Origin: Erigeron canadensis
Taxonomy: Eukaryota > Streptophyta > Magnoliopsida > Asterales > Asteraceae
Reading direction: 5' to 3'
Assembly (NCBI RefSeq): GCF_010389155.1
Contig: NC_057763.1
Coordinates: 42,700,645-42,764,644 of the forward strand
DNA: 64,000 bases
Part shown: positions 35,477-48,043 of the stretch, in pieces
Layout of the letters: every line of letters begins with the position of its first letter
How positions within the stretch are numbered: position 1 is the stretch's first letter
Program-made: the position numbers and the translations under genes
Notes under the pieces: generated by a model
Seen by the model: only the letters and a program-made list of their open reading frames with translations
What the model was told of the DNA's origin: nothing
Databases searched by the model: none

Positions 35477-36623
35477 CTTTTTTTACTAATAAGAATCTTA
35501 ATCTCATCTAATTTTAATTAGTTATACCTTTTTTCTATGGGGTTTTCTTCAATTTTATTTTTGTAATTTATCTTCTAGCTAACTTTTATCGATTGATTGC
35601 ATTTAGTTTTATACAAAAATTCTTGGTTCATCATATTAAAAGTTTGGGTAAATCTATATAGCTTTACTTGTCATTTAAAGCCTCGGTTAATTGTTTCGCG
35701 CGATTATATTTGAATGTTGCAAAGTGGGTTTTTAATAAAATATTTAATGTCTTTCATATAATATTTTGTTTTTATTTATTGCCATAGTGTCATAATCTCT
35801 TATTAGAAAAGATTCTAATGATTATATACTTTGAGTAAGAGTTATTTAAAAACCCATGGAAAAATAAAGAAGCATAAATCCCGAACATTACATGAATTGT
35901 GATAGTGTATATTGAATTTCAGTTATGTGCATTGTATGTAGTGAACTTTAAATCTTGTGCATTGTATGTATTCAGGTATATGTGACAACCATATAAGCTA
36001 TCACTTGTAAGTTTTTGATTGGTCGGACACATACAACGCACAGAAGTTGAAAGTTCATTACATAAAATACACATTATTGAATTGAAGTTCGATCCACGTT
36101 ATGATAATTCATGTAAAGTTCTTTACGATGTATTAATCGCTTTTGTAGATGATGAACCGTGTGACAACATCACTTTGTGGACAAATGCGACATAGTTGAA
36201 TTATCATCTCATTTGTAGTTAAAAACCTTATATATTTCTTGAATATAATCTAATCTAATCTAATCTTTAATATTGAAGGATATATTTTGACCATTCAAGT
36301 TGGTTGTGATAGTTTATGATAAATTATTTTTATAATTTAAGGGAGTTCAAATGTCATTTAGTAACTTTAAGAAAAGGAAAATAACTCATTTAAAGGTTAC
36401 AATTAAAAGTAACTTTTCATCCAAGAGTTATGAGTTTTTCAAAAATATTTATAAAAGGTTGTTTTATATGTGCTAAAACAATAATCAACTAAGTTTATCT
36501 TGATATTATCAATTATCAATTAAACAAGTATACACAACAAAACAATTTTATATAATAAAATTTTATTGTAAACTATATGTCTTAACAACCGTCATAACTT
36601 TTTATATATTTTTAATGTGTTAT

Positions 36624-36651
36624 CCGCGTATTACGCGGGTCAATAATCTAG
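36624..36651 (+). mobile_element. Helitron-like 3' terminus (plus strand)
   Basis: Perfect hairpin CCGCGTATTACGCGG (36624-36638), nine bases, then CTAG (36648-36651) followed by T. The spacing and bases fit the Helitron 3' end. The body would extend leftward into the 29-36.6 kb tract. No Helitron protein is present. Confidence 0.5.
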
Positions 36652-38050
36652 TATATACTAAAGGAAAACTGAAAGAGCAAAAATGATATTTTTAAAATTC
36701 AAAAGTTTGTTCTGCACTAATGTACGGGTTCTAACTTTCAATATACTGTTTACTTTGAATGTCATTATTAGGATTCGAATCATTAATATCTAACACATGT
36801 GGGTTTTTTTTTAAAAAAAAAAAAGACAAACAAAGCAAACTATAAAAGCAAAAATCTTCCAAAAATATTGAAAATAAAAAAAAATTGTAAAGGTACCTTC
36901 CCAAACAAAACCCATCCAAAGCTCTTTTGCCCATCGACCTCAAAAGTAAATATATGTGGTGTTGCTTTATTACTTGTACATTATTCATTTAAAGTTAATA
37001 CTTTAATTAAGGTTATTCTAACTTATCTTTATCTATACAATCTTATTAAAAAATAGTCTCTCATACTGAAAGTTTCATGAAAAAAAATATTTAAAATGTA
37101 TTAAAAATTACATGAAGAAAAATGTTTAAAATATCCTTAATGATCATATTACATTGCGAGTCCTTTAAATTTTAAAAATATCTTCATTAACCATACACAT
37201 CAATTAATTACACCACTTGACGTCGTCTCTGTTGGAACCACGTTAGTTTGTCCACCATTGATCATCTACCATTCCTGTTATGATAATTGACGATAACTGA
37301 AATCTCTTTGTCTAGTAAATATATAATGGACGTATTTACTCTTAAAGACATATTATAGGGTTACCCATTACATGATTGAAACTATCAAGACTAAAGTTAC
37401 ACACATTAAACATCATAGGGATTGAATGTGTAAATGTTGTCATTATAAATAAAAAGTCATAAACTCTAAATTAAGGTTAATGAGAAACTAACCCCTCACT
37501 TAATTTCATATGTCTCTCCTCTAAGAAATTCGTGCATCATGTTCCAGCCAAATTTCTCATCCCATTATTACTCAATCATCTTGTTTTGGGAACTCGAAAT
37601 CAAGAGCAGCCATGCTTAATGCTTTTACAGGTTCCACAGGACGATCCGGGATGTTTTATCATTTGAATCGAATCATATTTATTCCAACAGTCTCTACCGC
37701 CAATAGTCTTCCCCCACCACAACACTGTCGCCGCCACAAAAACCGTCACATGGCACCAGTACCGTGCTACTTTTCTTATAAAACAAATCATCATTTCTCT
37801 TTTTAATTTCCAGCCTTTAAAATATCTAAATTATTCACAATTTTGAACTCTTTATCAATCCACGCACTTAATAATCTATCTAATATACCATCAAATATTT
37901 ACCAACCTCTATCTATTTAAACTACCCATCTTCTTTATTCACTAATTTGTATATCTTCTCATAATATATCTATAATATTATTAATAAAATTATTTACAAA
38001 ATTTATTTCGGAGAGATGTGTTGGAGGCGATTACGTGGCAAAATAGACTA
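36652..38050. other. intergenic DNA
   Basis: No gene supported. Small frames at 36731-36988, 36799-37056, 37600-37794 and 37612-37806 overlap on opposite strands and carry no domain. Confidence 0.45.
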
Positions 38051-38072
38051 AACACGTGAGGTGATTCTTTCT

Positions 38073-38874
38073 CTCATATATAAAAGTCACGCCAGATCTC
38101 ACTAACCATCTAAAGAGCGTGACCAACAATTTTAACCTTTCTCTCTTACGTACCTTCAATTCTTCTTCAATTCTCCTTCTTCATCTTCATATACCAACAA
38201 CTATTTCTTCCTTCTATATACAAACATACTATTATATTCAACATATATATATATATGTCTATATCAAATTTTGCGTGTTTGAATTATCAAAATATATTTT
38301 GAGAAAACTAGCTTGTGAGACAACCGATCGATTAGTCAATTTTTTGAAGAAAAAACGTTGGGACGATCAATATAAAAAATTAAATAAATAATAATTCTGT
38401 TCTGTATCTATAAATTCATCATAGATATATACATTAATCGTTCACAATTCTGCTGCGAGAGTTCTCCATTTTCTGGAGCTAGCTTTCGCAGCAGTAATAA
38501 CCTACGACACACGTAAGTCTCTCATCACTATCCATCTCCTATACCGATATAATTAGTGTTTACATCTTAACTTTCTCATATATACTTTGTTCTTGGTGAC
38601 GGATTATGTATATATCGTTGTTGTATGCACGACCTATATGTATATACCACAATTATGTGAATGTTTTTGATGATCATCAGAGCATTGTGTATATTTCCAT
38701 ATAATTCAAATAGATTTGAATTTAATGAATTCACCGATATATATATATAGAAATGAATGTGTCTGTATTATATATTTGCAGATGTGTGCGATGCGAAATC
38801 CGATTTGAAACGAAACCGTCTGAGGTGGCCGGATAGCCGATCGGTCTTCAAAAGTATATAATTAAGGTATGTAC
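38073..38874 (+). ncRNA. possible spliced non-coding transcript
   Basis: A G-box-like CACGTG at about 38054 and a TATA-like CATATATAAAAG at about 38075 are followed by a C/T-rich leader-like stretch. A compact stem-loop at 38449-38494 (CTGCTGCGA...TCGCAGCAG) lies just before a strong donor (ACACGTAAGTCT, GT at 38513). A TTTGCAG acceptor ends at 38781, and the next exon-like piece (CGATGCGAAATCCG... GGTGGCCGGATAGCCG) is less AT-rich than its surroundings and ends at AAG|GTATGT (about 38875). No long frame spans the pieces. Built from consensus only. Confidence 0.3.
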
Positions 38875-38899
38875 GTATATAATCATTAATTTTTTGATT

Positions 38900-41800
38900 A
38901 AATTATTTATGAGTAATTTAATGTGTTTGAGAAAAATAGCTAATAGTAGTAATTGGTTGATTGTTTCGGTTGGGTCATGCTAATTTAATGGCTAAATAAC
39001 TATCACTATATATACACACACATAGAATATATGGCGGACTGTTAGTTGCTTGCTTGTCCTCATTTTTATGATATGTATGTATTATTTGAATATTTTATAA
39101 TTTATTCCTTGGCACTGAATTCATATTCCAACTGGTTTGTATTCGCTACTATGACTGTTTTTATAAACTTTTTTTAAAACATATATTTTTTGCGGTATAT
39201 TACAATGTCGACGCATAAACACTTGTCAGTCTTAGCTTTTGCTATTAATAAAGAGTCTTTTTCGTTGTCATTTCCCTGTCGTCATAAATACATATATATA
39301 TATATATATATATATATTGTTTTGTTGTGTGAAAACTTAAAAGCTTTTATTATAAAGCTAGTTAAGAAATTATATAGGTTTGATAAAATATATATATATA
39401 TACGAGTAATATTAAAATATTAATTGGTGGATACTTGTTTAACTTGGTTAATTCGGTTTTCGTTCAAAAATACCATAATTTGGATTAGTAGCAAACACTC
39501 TAACCTCTCTACGTACATTTCAACCTCCTCCATATACCATCAAGGTATTAGTGCATAAAACTCGTGAGTGGTGAGTTCCTTTTCCTTGTATTGTTATCAA
39601 TCACTAACTTGTTTATTAGTAAAAATCTAGATCCAGTCTCAAACCAGAACAATCAACCGAATCCTCAATTTGGTTATATCCGTTTATGGATTCTTCCCTT
39701 CAAGTTCGGTTTTTATTGTTATCTCTTAACTCTCATTTTCAGTTTTTCTATTAATAATTAATAGCAACACTAATGAGGTTTGCATTAATGAGTCTGGCCT
39801 AGACCCTTTTTATTACAAAATCAGTATTTTACAGCCTGATTCATATTTTTAATCTCATCGTCATTTCAACCCGGTGCATTGCTCGCTATCCGTTTTGGGT
39901 TGACCAAGCCGAGTACCATTTAGGATTTTGATATTCAAAGCCCTTTTAAATAACACACATTAAAGTATCGTATATAAAAATGATCGTTTTCTAGAAGTAA
40001 TCTTCAACAGATATGTATAATTAACTTAAATTGTGACGGGCATGATTAGCAAACTTGTATAATAAACACTATAATAATATAATTTATTATAAGAAAAATC
40101 TTGATTAGGAACTTTTAAGAAAGACCCAAACTATTGGGGGTAGCAAGTACATTATAATACTTCCTACATGACTACATCTTGATAACTAGAGTTGACAGAG
40201 CAATCCATCTGGATTTTTAGCAATTATTGTCTACTAGCTAGCAAGTATATTCTTGTGTTTTACGAGTAATATTTTAATGTAATGTAAACATTTCTATAAT
40301 TGAATCATAATTTTTTTAGAAATGATTAATCCTCCTAATAGATTAGCTTAAAGATTCTCTTAATTTTTAGATGAGGATATGTGAAAAAATCAGAGGGTGA
40401 GATTAGGAAGGAGAATTAGTGACATCCACATGTCATAAGCTAAAATTATTAGGAGGATTTTTAGACTAGTTTTTTAAGAGGGTAGATCATTTTCCTAATT
40501 TTTTTAGACCATGTTACCAGACCATTTCCACTCTAGTGGGACATGATTTTGGCAGAGGCCCTAATAATGGAGTCAAATGCACCTGATGTTCATGAACTAC
40601 TTTTACAGCCCAACCTTTTTGGCACCCAGCCTCAACCCCACATGCATTTATGCTTGTGTGTATAAGTTGTTGAGGATTTTGATGCCTCAAAGTTTAATAC
40701 TCCGTATAAATAACATTAATGTGACCCTCTACCCTATAGGCCCTAGTGAACAAAGACTTTATAAGATTTGTCTGAGAGTGATATTTGTACAATAAAATTT
40801 AGCTATCTATAACAAAGGTATAAATTGTCTTACTTAATGTACAATTGTATTATACATGAACATGATTTGTTGTAGATGGTTAAAGTTTGTTGTAGCAATA
40901 TCGCTTCTCATATAACAACTAAGATTTAGCCTAGTATGAAAATAAGTTAATAAATATTTGGATTATAACTTTATAATATTATTATTAAAGTTTTTGTTCA
41001 TAAAATTATAACTTTATAGTATCTATAATTGTATAATTTTGTAAATATGAGATTTTTATATTTTAATTCTTTAAATATGTTAACATTAGATGTTAGCTCC
41101 ACATATTTTATATATGGTTAATTTATAAGGGGCTACACAATACCGAGACTTGTTTCTCATAAAGACTAATCTCTGTCAATTTTAAACAAAAAACATATAT
41201 CACATGTCAGGAATAGTTTAGGACTTACCATTTATAAAACCAATCCCTTAAACACCCACACATTGTTTAAATATTATATTGTCCCTGCATGATTAATCAC
41301 TCAAGGATGAGTGAAAGATGAGTCCCACCTAATAACGTTCACTTGTCCTGAAAACAAAAGGGGTTGTAAGGGGGACGAAGGAATTGTGTTGCCTCTTAGT
41401 ATCAATATCAAATGGGCTTAAAAACGTACATATGCAGTAGTTTGTTTTATGTATTTCTAAAAATTATCCGGTTAATAAAAAGTGGTGCTTGTATTGAATT
41501 TGTAGCTAAAATAAGAGAAGTTGTAGGCCTTAGTGAGCTAATTCAGTAAGCTATTCAAGCTCCGTCTGTCTAGTTCTGTCATCAATAGACGTCTTTTACT
41601 TTAGGACTTCTCGGAGATTAATCGATCTACCTTAGTTACGACCGGAGACATTACTAACGCTCTTTCTTCCACAGCTTCCGTTTGTCAAAGTGCTTCGCCT
41701 TACTTAATTATAAATATAAATATGTGAAGCGGTGTTTCCTTATAGCCTGTGGGTTCATACTCACTGGAGACTTCGGTTTTTAATGAGTTCTAATCGTTAA

Positions 41801-43340
41801 AACAAAATCATTTTGGAAAATTTGCCATAAAAATTGAGAAAAACCGAAAATGAGAAAGAAAAGTGTATACGAGAATAGTGATAAACAAAATGTAGATATT
41901 CTAAAAACATCATAGTAAAGTATGATGATCAATTTGCGACAAAAGTAAACCTTTTAATGCGTCTTTCAAAATATATCTTAATACGAGGATCAATGTAAAC
42001 AAATAATAAAATACTTATATTCTATGAACTTTGTCTTTCTTCTTTACCCACTTATAAAATGCTTATATTCTATGAACTTCGTCTTTCTTCTTTAATAAAA
42101 TCATAGTCTAGGTTTAATTTTACATATTATCGTAACTTATTATTGCTCGGTAGGTTCGCTTGAGTATAGCTTTAGTTGATTTTTGTATGTACTTGGTATG
42201 ATCATACTCTATTCTTCCATTTTAGCAGTACAAGTGTATAACTTATAAGGTTTCACCAGAAAGATTCTTGTTACAAATTGTAGGACGTACGACTACATGT
42301 ATAATCTATTTATCTCACTATAATCGCCGAGGCACACATAGAAATTGTAGAGTTTGATTAATCACAACTTCTATAGATCCATATATGTTAGACAATTTTA
42401 GGTATTATAAACACAAGCATTGTATGCTTTGATAATTTCCCTTTATAGTAAAACTTCTGTTGATATGAGGTTTGTATAATATACCTTGTACGGCTTCTCC
42501 CTGTGAGAAAATCTATAGAATTCAACTCGGGTTGCATCACTGATGGTTCTTGGAAGTTATGTCGTTTGATTTAAAGAAGTGTCCTATTATTTTGGAAGGG
42601 ACTTCAAGCAAAGAGATCTTAGGATATAACGCTAAAAGTGAAGTCTTCCCACATTGATATTCACTACTTAAGACAGTTACAAGACAAATATACTATTATT
42701 CTGTTTTGATTGTTCAGTTGGTCTGGCTTTGTTACAAGACAATTATTCCACGTCTCTATGTGGATCCCCATCCCCATTATTATTTTGTGATGTCGAATTC
42801 GATAGTTGTATTTTACCATCTTTGCCCAAGTTTCGAGCAGAGGACGTCATCCAGTCAAAGTTAGTTAGATATGTGTGAAAAAAGGTCACTCGAAACAAAA
42901 TACCATCTATGAAATACATGATCGAGTAATGATATATAAGCCTGAAATTCACGAGACTAAACATGCCTAATGCATTTATCTTTTGACACATGGATTCTAC
43001 TTGTTCTCTTTTCTTATCTCCATCCCTCCTCAATATAGATAGTATCTTGATCAACTTTTTATAAATGTTTTTTAGGCATATGTTTTAAATATATGCAACA
43101 TATTTCTGAATATACTTTTTAGTACCCCCGCGAATAAATAAAGCCAAATTCCCTAAGAATACATGTTACATTAGTAAAATCTTGGAATAGATGGAATGTT
43201 CTCGTTGCAACCAAGGTTTCAGTTTGTCCTGTTTAATGTCTTTATATTGGTACCACTTCTTCTTTTTTTTTTGTCCACAACCCACCTAAGACACATAAAT
43301 GGAAGTAACGTGGTAACATAAAAGTTGGTGTTTGTATTTT
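38900..43340. other. intergenic DNA with small repeats
   Basis: Holds an (AT)n run near 39293, a SINE-like piece at 39495-39595, a fold-back MITE at 40318-40472 and a ~50-bp direct repeat near 42006-42105. Part of the right end must be the PLIP promoter and leader. No additional gene. Confidence 0.45.
40318..40472. mobile_element. fold-back MITE
   Basis: The left part AATCCTCCTAATAGATTAGCTTA and the reverse complement of the right part AATCCTCCTAATAATTTTAGCTTA are inverted copies, enclosing about 100 bp without coding capacity. Ends were not fixed to the base and no duplication was confirmed. Confidence 0.5.
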
Positions 43341-43373
43341 CAGGTGATCTGAAGAGAAGCTTATATTTTGCTA

Positions 43374-46358
43374 ATGATGGTGTGCAGTAATACTATGTTG
43401 GTTTCCAGTCAGTCGACAACCCCAAAAGCTGAAAGCCCGGTAAAAGGACAAAGACCAAACATCCTTAACCGCTCAATATCTGGTCAAAATCTAAGGCAGC
43501 ACGCAAGAATTCAAAGGGCATATTCCGACAACAATCTATGTTATTCCACTAATCGTATTCAGGCCTCAATGAATCAGCCCAAGTTGAAAAACAGTCGTTC
43601 GGGAATTTTTGACTTCAATATATCGAGTTTAATTACCCCAAGCTCGCTAAAGAAAAATTTGTTTGATCCTGAGCCATGTTATGACACAAACACAGACACA
43701 GATTCAGAAGAGAGAGATGACGCAACCGATGTCAGTGATATAGAAATGGAGAAAGAGGGAAAGAAAAGGGCTAACTGGATTGAAAGGCTAATGGAAATTA
43801 GAAGCAGATGGGTTCAGAAACAGAATGATGGACTTGATGGTGAAAACGAAGAAGAACAAGGCTGTGATGAAGATGGAAATGGGGATGGATGTGAGGTAGA
43901 TTATAGCGACGATGAAGATGATATAAGCATCAATCAGGAATCATTCTCCAGAATGTTGAAGAATGTTTCTTGGTCTGACACCAAGCATTTTTCACAGTTA
44001 GCATTTCTTTGTAACATGGCCTATGTTATTCCAGAGATTGAGGTAAAAACCGATCCATTGTGATTTTTTCTTCTTTTGCTTTCATTTGAAAGCAAAAGTG
44101 AACGCATTTGTAAGAAAAGCACCCCATACGGAGTTTCTTTTTCTTCTAGGAGCAGTGAATAACTAAACATGAACTTTTTTTTGTAGGAGGACGACCTGAG
44201 AAGATACTACGATTTGACATTTGTAACATCTTCATTGGAGAAAAAGGCATTTGCTGAAGCCATTGCCCACGACTCAATTCGTGTACCTGTGACTACTCCA
44301 ACCACCAACCAGAAGCCTGGAAAGCGTATAAACCGTACTTCCGCTTATGAAATAGCTGCCTCAGCTGCAACATATGTTCAATCCCAGGCAGGCGGCCTTA
44401 AAAACCATCAGGAGGATGATGACATCATCTTAGCTCACAAAGATGCCTACCCTTTAGAGAAAGCGGATTCTTCTCCCAGAGGCTACAATTCAGAAATGGC
44501 TGCATATATGGCAGCTTCTACCATGACAGCAGTTGTTGCAGCACCAGAGAAAGAAAAGCAGGAGGCTGCAAGGAATCTACAGTCCCTTCACTCCTCCCCT
44601 TGTGAATGGTTTATTTGTGATGATTCAAGCATATACACCAGATGCTTTGTTATCCAGGTACCTGGACACATCCTAAAGTATACATTCTCATTATGAAGTT
44701 GCTAATTACTAACCATTCTACCTAATGACATATTCAGGGTTCAGACTCAGTGGCATCATGGCAGGCAAATCTCTTCTTTGAACCAACTAAGTTTGAGGTA
44801 AGATGCTTCTCTGATAACTCAACTTTTGGAGCCAAGTAACAATCATGAAAAGAGCTGCATCAAATGATAACACAAAAATTGTTACAGGGAACAGGTGTGT
44901 TAGTTCATAGGGGAATATATGAGGCAGCAAAGGGTATATACGAGCAATACATGCCACACATTCTGGAGCATCTGAATAGATATGGTGAAAGAGCAAAGCT
45001 TCAATTCACAGGTCATTCTCTAGGGGGAAGCCTTTCTCTGCTAGTTAACTTGATGTTACTAACCAGGAATGTTGTCAAACCATCGGCTCTACGACCAGTG
45101 GTCACCTTTGGTTCACCATTCGTGTTTTGTAACGGTCAAAAGATTCTTGATCAGTTCGGGCTAGATGAGAACCATGTTCACTGTGTCATGATGCATAGGG
45201 ACATCGTCCCAAGAGCATTTTCCTGCAACTACCCGAATCATGTTGCCCAATTATTAAAGCGTTTGTGTGGTACTTTCCGATCTCATCCATGCCTAAATAG
45301 AAATGTAAGTATGCCTTCCATCTCTTTTGTTATATATTTATCTAAATCATGCTTAAAGGCAACTTGTAACAAAAACAAAAACTTTGGTGCATGTTTGGGT
45401 AACTGGCAACTTTCAAAACGTTTTCATTTAGTGAAACCTTTTTAAGTTGATCGGTTTTCAGATGCAACATAGAGGACATGTCAGAAAAAATAAAATAAAA
45501 TAAAATAAATCATGATGGTCAAAGTTACCAACACGTCCAGTCAGATTTACCTAACATCAAACTTTGGAAGTTAGCTACCTTTTTCTTGGATTAAAAAGGA
45601 AAGATGGGTTAACCCAAAACAAAATTCAGTTCAAAACTGATTATTCTTTGTGCAATATGCCAGGAATAAACCTGCTTATGAAATTCCTTAGCAATAATCA
45701 GCTACTAAATTTGTTGTCATAAATCTTTTTATCTTAGTATATGGCTTTCTGTGACCATATCGATGGAAACATTCTCTTTGCAAATTGCAATAACAATTAC
45801 AGTGCAAAGGATCTGTAGTGGAACAGTTAACCACTTGAATATAAAGTAACATAGTAACATACACAACCACAAGAGTCGAGTCCTATATCTAGCTTTCTCT
45901 CTGATGTGTCCTTGCATATGCAGAGTTTGTTATATACACCATTGGGAAAAATGTTCATCCTCCAGCCTGATGAGAAGTCCTCTCCACATCATCCCTTACT
46001 CCCTCCCGGAAGTGCTCTATATGCTATGGAGAATACTCAACATGGTTCAACCAAAACCGCTCTTCGGGCCTTCCTGAATTCTCCACACCCGATAGAAACC
46101 TTACAATACCCTACAGCCTATGGGTCGGATGGAACTATCCTTAGGGACCATGACTCGAGCAACTACTTGAAAGCTGTAAATGGGATCATAAGACAACACA
46201 CAAAAACGTTTATAAGGAAACCTAGAGAACAGAAGAACTTAATGTGGCCGTTACTAACTTCACAATCACCACATTATTGGAGCCAAGAAACAAAACTCAA
46301 AGAGAAAAAGTTGACGGTTTCGGATCAAAAGAGGTTGATTACTACGGAGGTGGTGTGA
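43374..46358 (+). CDS. PLIP1: plastid phospholipase A1, PLIP1-type (class 3 lipase)
   Basis: Five exons, all joins phase 0 with GT-AG ends: 43374-44042, 44187-44657, 44738-44797, 44888-45304, 45924-46358, giving 683 residues. The N-terminal part holds the plant-specific PLIP region ([41 protein letters not shown]). The lipase_3 domain carries GHSLGG with nucleophile Ser about 444, Asp in MMHRDIVPR about 505, and probable His in LRDHDSSNY about 615. Arabidopsis PLIP enzymes are chloroplast acyl hydrolases; PLIP1 releases polyunsaturated fatty acid from phosphatidylglycerol for seed oil, and PLIP2/3 are ABA-inducible. ATG 43374 was chosen because the TTG before it is not a plant start. An acceptor-like TTTTCAG ending at 43343 suggests a leader intron. 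Length is close to the Arabidopsis protein (about 650). Which PLIP paralogue it is cannot be settled by eye, but similarity looks greatest to PLIP1. Confidence 0.93.
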
Positions 46359-47452
46359 AATTTGTTAAGTAGGGAAAACTAAAACTGATCTAACTGGGGT
46401 GATGTTCATAAGGCCTAGCTGTTGCTCACCTAATAGATTACTGTAGATTGTATTCTAACTGTATGTATTACCAATAAATTTTTTTAATAAAACTCCTGAT
46501 ATAATTAGTGGTTCATATGTTTAACTAGGGTATGTCATTTTAACTAGGATATGTCATTTTAGCTGTTAAGTCATATTATAAATTCATAATCATAATAAAA
46601 AAATTAAGAAATAAATAAACAAAAAATCTTAAACCAATGCCCAAATTCAAACAGAATTCACAGGAAAAGGTTTATACGTGTTATAATTTGAGGAAAAATC
46701 GTTCTGCAAGTTAATTTTTCTAACACAACTCAATTACATACAGACAATTTATTTTCCATATTACCCGGCAAAGCTTTCAGGCTCCAAAACACTTGACTAT
46801 GAATATGATTATAAGAAAATAAGATCCAACGCGTCTCTAGATTTTCAAATTTCTGTTTTCTACTTCAGTGTTTTTTCTGAAACAAACATAAACCATACAG
46901 AACACCAAATTTGGCAGATGATTACATTGAAACTAAAATCAATCTACTACATGTTAATAATAAATAAAAGTGTTGGCAGCAGAAGTCTCTTTTCTTAAAC
47001 AGGCCAAAAGTTGTCTTGTAGACAAAACCCAGTACTTGCAGGAATATCGAATGACCATTTTATAGGAGGATACATGACACAATTTACAGGTAACTATCCT
47101 ACAATGCTAAACAAATGGATTTACCAAAAGGGTCACATTCCAGAAGTGTGGTGCTCATACCCAATCGATAGGTTTTGGCAACTGACACGTCAAGATTATA
47201 GACATATATCTAGTATTTAGTAATATATGACAAAAGTGTAAATACGATCCCTGCCATGACAAGAACTAGGCAAAGAAAGATAAACATGAAAAACAAGACA
47301 TACAACCATTTACTCATGATTATCCTAGTATTAAAAAGATAATTCAAAAGATGATGACATAACTCTCAGATATGACCCGATGTAATTCCTATGGAGCTCT
47401 TTTGACTACCTTTAATTAAGATAAAGGTTAAAAACCATGGAAAGCATAACTC
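46359..47452. other. PLIP1 3' UTR and intergenic DNA
   Basis: Poly-A signal candidates AATAAA occur near 46473 and 46486, about 115-130 bases after the stop. The rest is AT-rich with no supported gene; the 69-codon frame at 47011 has no domain. Confidence 0.45.
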
Positions 47453-47683
47453 TACACTAGCAAGGCTAAATGCCTAGGAACCCCTTAGTCCAATAGAGGA
47501 ATTTTTCCTCTCAAGCTGGCGACCCTGCAACGCTGCCTAACGGTGAGACACCAGAAACCTTGGCTGGTTGAATATGCTTTTACAGGGATTCGAACCTGGG
47601 TGGTGTTCCCACCAAGTCGCTTTTTAGAGGGGCAGGTGGCCACTGGGCTGTAACCTTTTTTTTTTTTACACTAGCAAGGCTAA
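47453..47683 (-). mobile_element. tRNA-derived SINE with 17-bp target duplication
   Basis: The 17-bp direct repeat TACACTAGCAAGGCTAA occurs at 47453-47469 and 47667-47683. On the minus strand the enclosed sequence starts with about 12 A, then an A-box-like CAGCCCAGTGGCCA and, some 50 bases on, the B-box GGTTCGAATCC. The tRNA-like head is therefore on the right, and the homopolymer sits at the head side rather than at the 3' end. The insertion is young enough for an unmutated duplication. Confidence 0.75.
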
Positions 47684-47827
47684 TAAATTACCAACTTGAT
47701 TCCCTAACTTAAAAGCCTACTGGCCATGTGAAGAATCATGCCCAACTACAAGGAAGACATATAGCTATTTCACGTTTAAACTGGCCAGGTAGCCAATGTA
47801 ATATTCATAATAATAATAGATGAAAAG

Positions 47828-47908
47828 CTAGCCTACATATGTAGTGACAATCGCAACAACAGCGGCTAATACAGAAACTGCAAGAAGCAAGTAAAATATG
47901 AATTTCAT
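47828..47908 (-). CDS. 26-codon hydrophobic ORF, copy 1 (or terminal exon)
   Basis: ATG to TAG, beginning MKFIFYLLLAVSVLAAVVA and ending TTYVG, in effect a single membrane span after one lysine. An acceptor-like CAG lies 8 bases before the ATG, and the frame stays open upstream to it, so it could also be the last exon of a tail-anchored protein. Copy 2 differs by six substitutions, four of them synonymous. Function unknown; not recognised. Confidence 0.3.
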   Translation of the reverse strand: MKFIFYLLLAVSVLAAVVAIVTTYVG

Positions 47909-47962
47909 AAGTGAACCTGAATTTGCACCAATGAAATATTCATAATAAAAATAGATAAAAGG

Positions 47963-48043
47963 CTAGCCTACATATGTAGTGACAATTGCAACAATAGAGG
48001 CCAATACAGAAACTGCAAGAAGCAAGTAAAATATAAACTTCAT
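47963..48043 (-). CDS. 26-codon hydrophobic ORF, copy 2 (or terminal exon)
   Basis: Same length and stop as copy 1. Protein changes are only Ala to Ser and Val to Ile in the membrane span. The ATG is about 80 bases past the stop of the C3H1 gene on the same strand, so it may sit in that gene's 3' UTR or be an alternative last exon. Splicing directly from the C3H1 exon-2 donor would stop after three codons, which makes that join unlikely. Confidence 0.3.
   Translation of the reverse strand: MKFIFYLLLAVSVLASIVAIVTTYVG

Noticed and set aside
38119..38391. 90-codon plus-strand ORF
   Set aside because: AT-rich composition and no domain; the Lys-rich end is probably chance.
38449..38494. A microRNA precursor in the 38.4 kb stem-loop
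   Set aside because: The whole fold-back is only about 46 bases with a 5-base loop, too short for a plant miRNA precursor, and neither arm matches a family I know.
43368..43373. TTG start for the PLIP1 frame
   Set aside because: A plant nuclear gene would start at the ATG at 43374, which lies just after a likely leader-intron acceptor.
47560..47660. A tRNA gene on the minus strand (A and B boxes present)
   Set aside because: No cloverleaf or acceptor stem closes around the boxes; with the 17-bp flanking duplication it is a SINE head.
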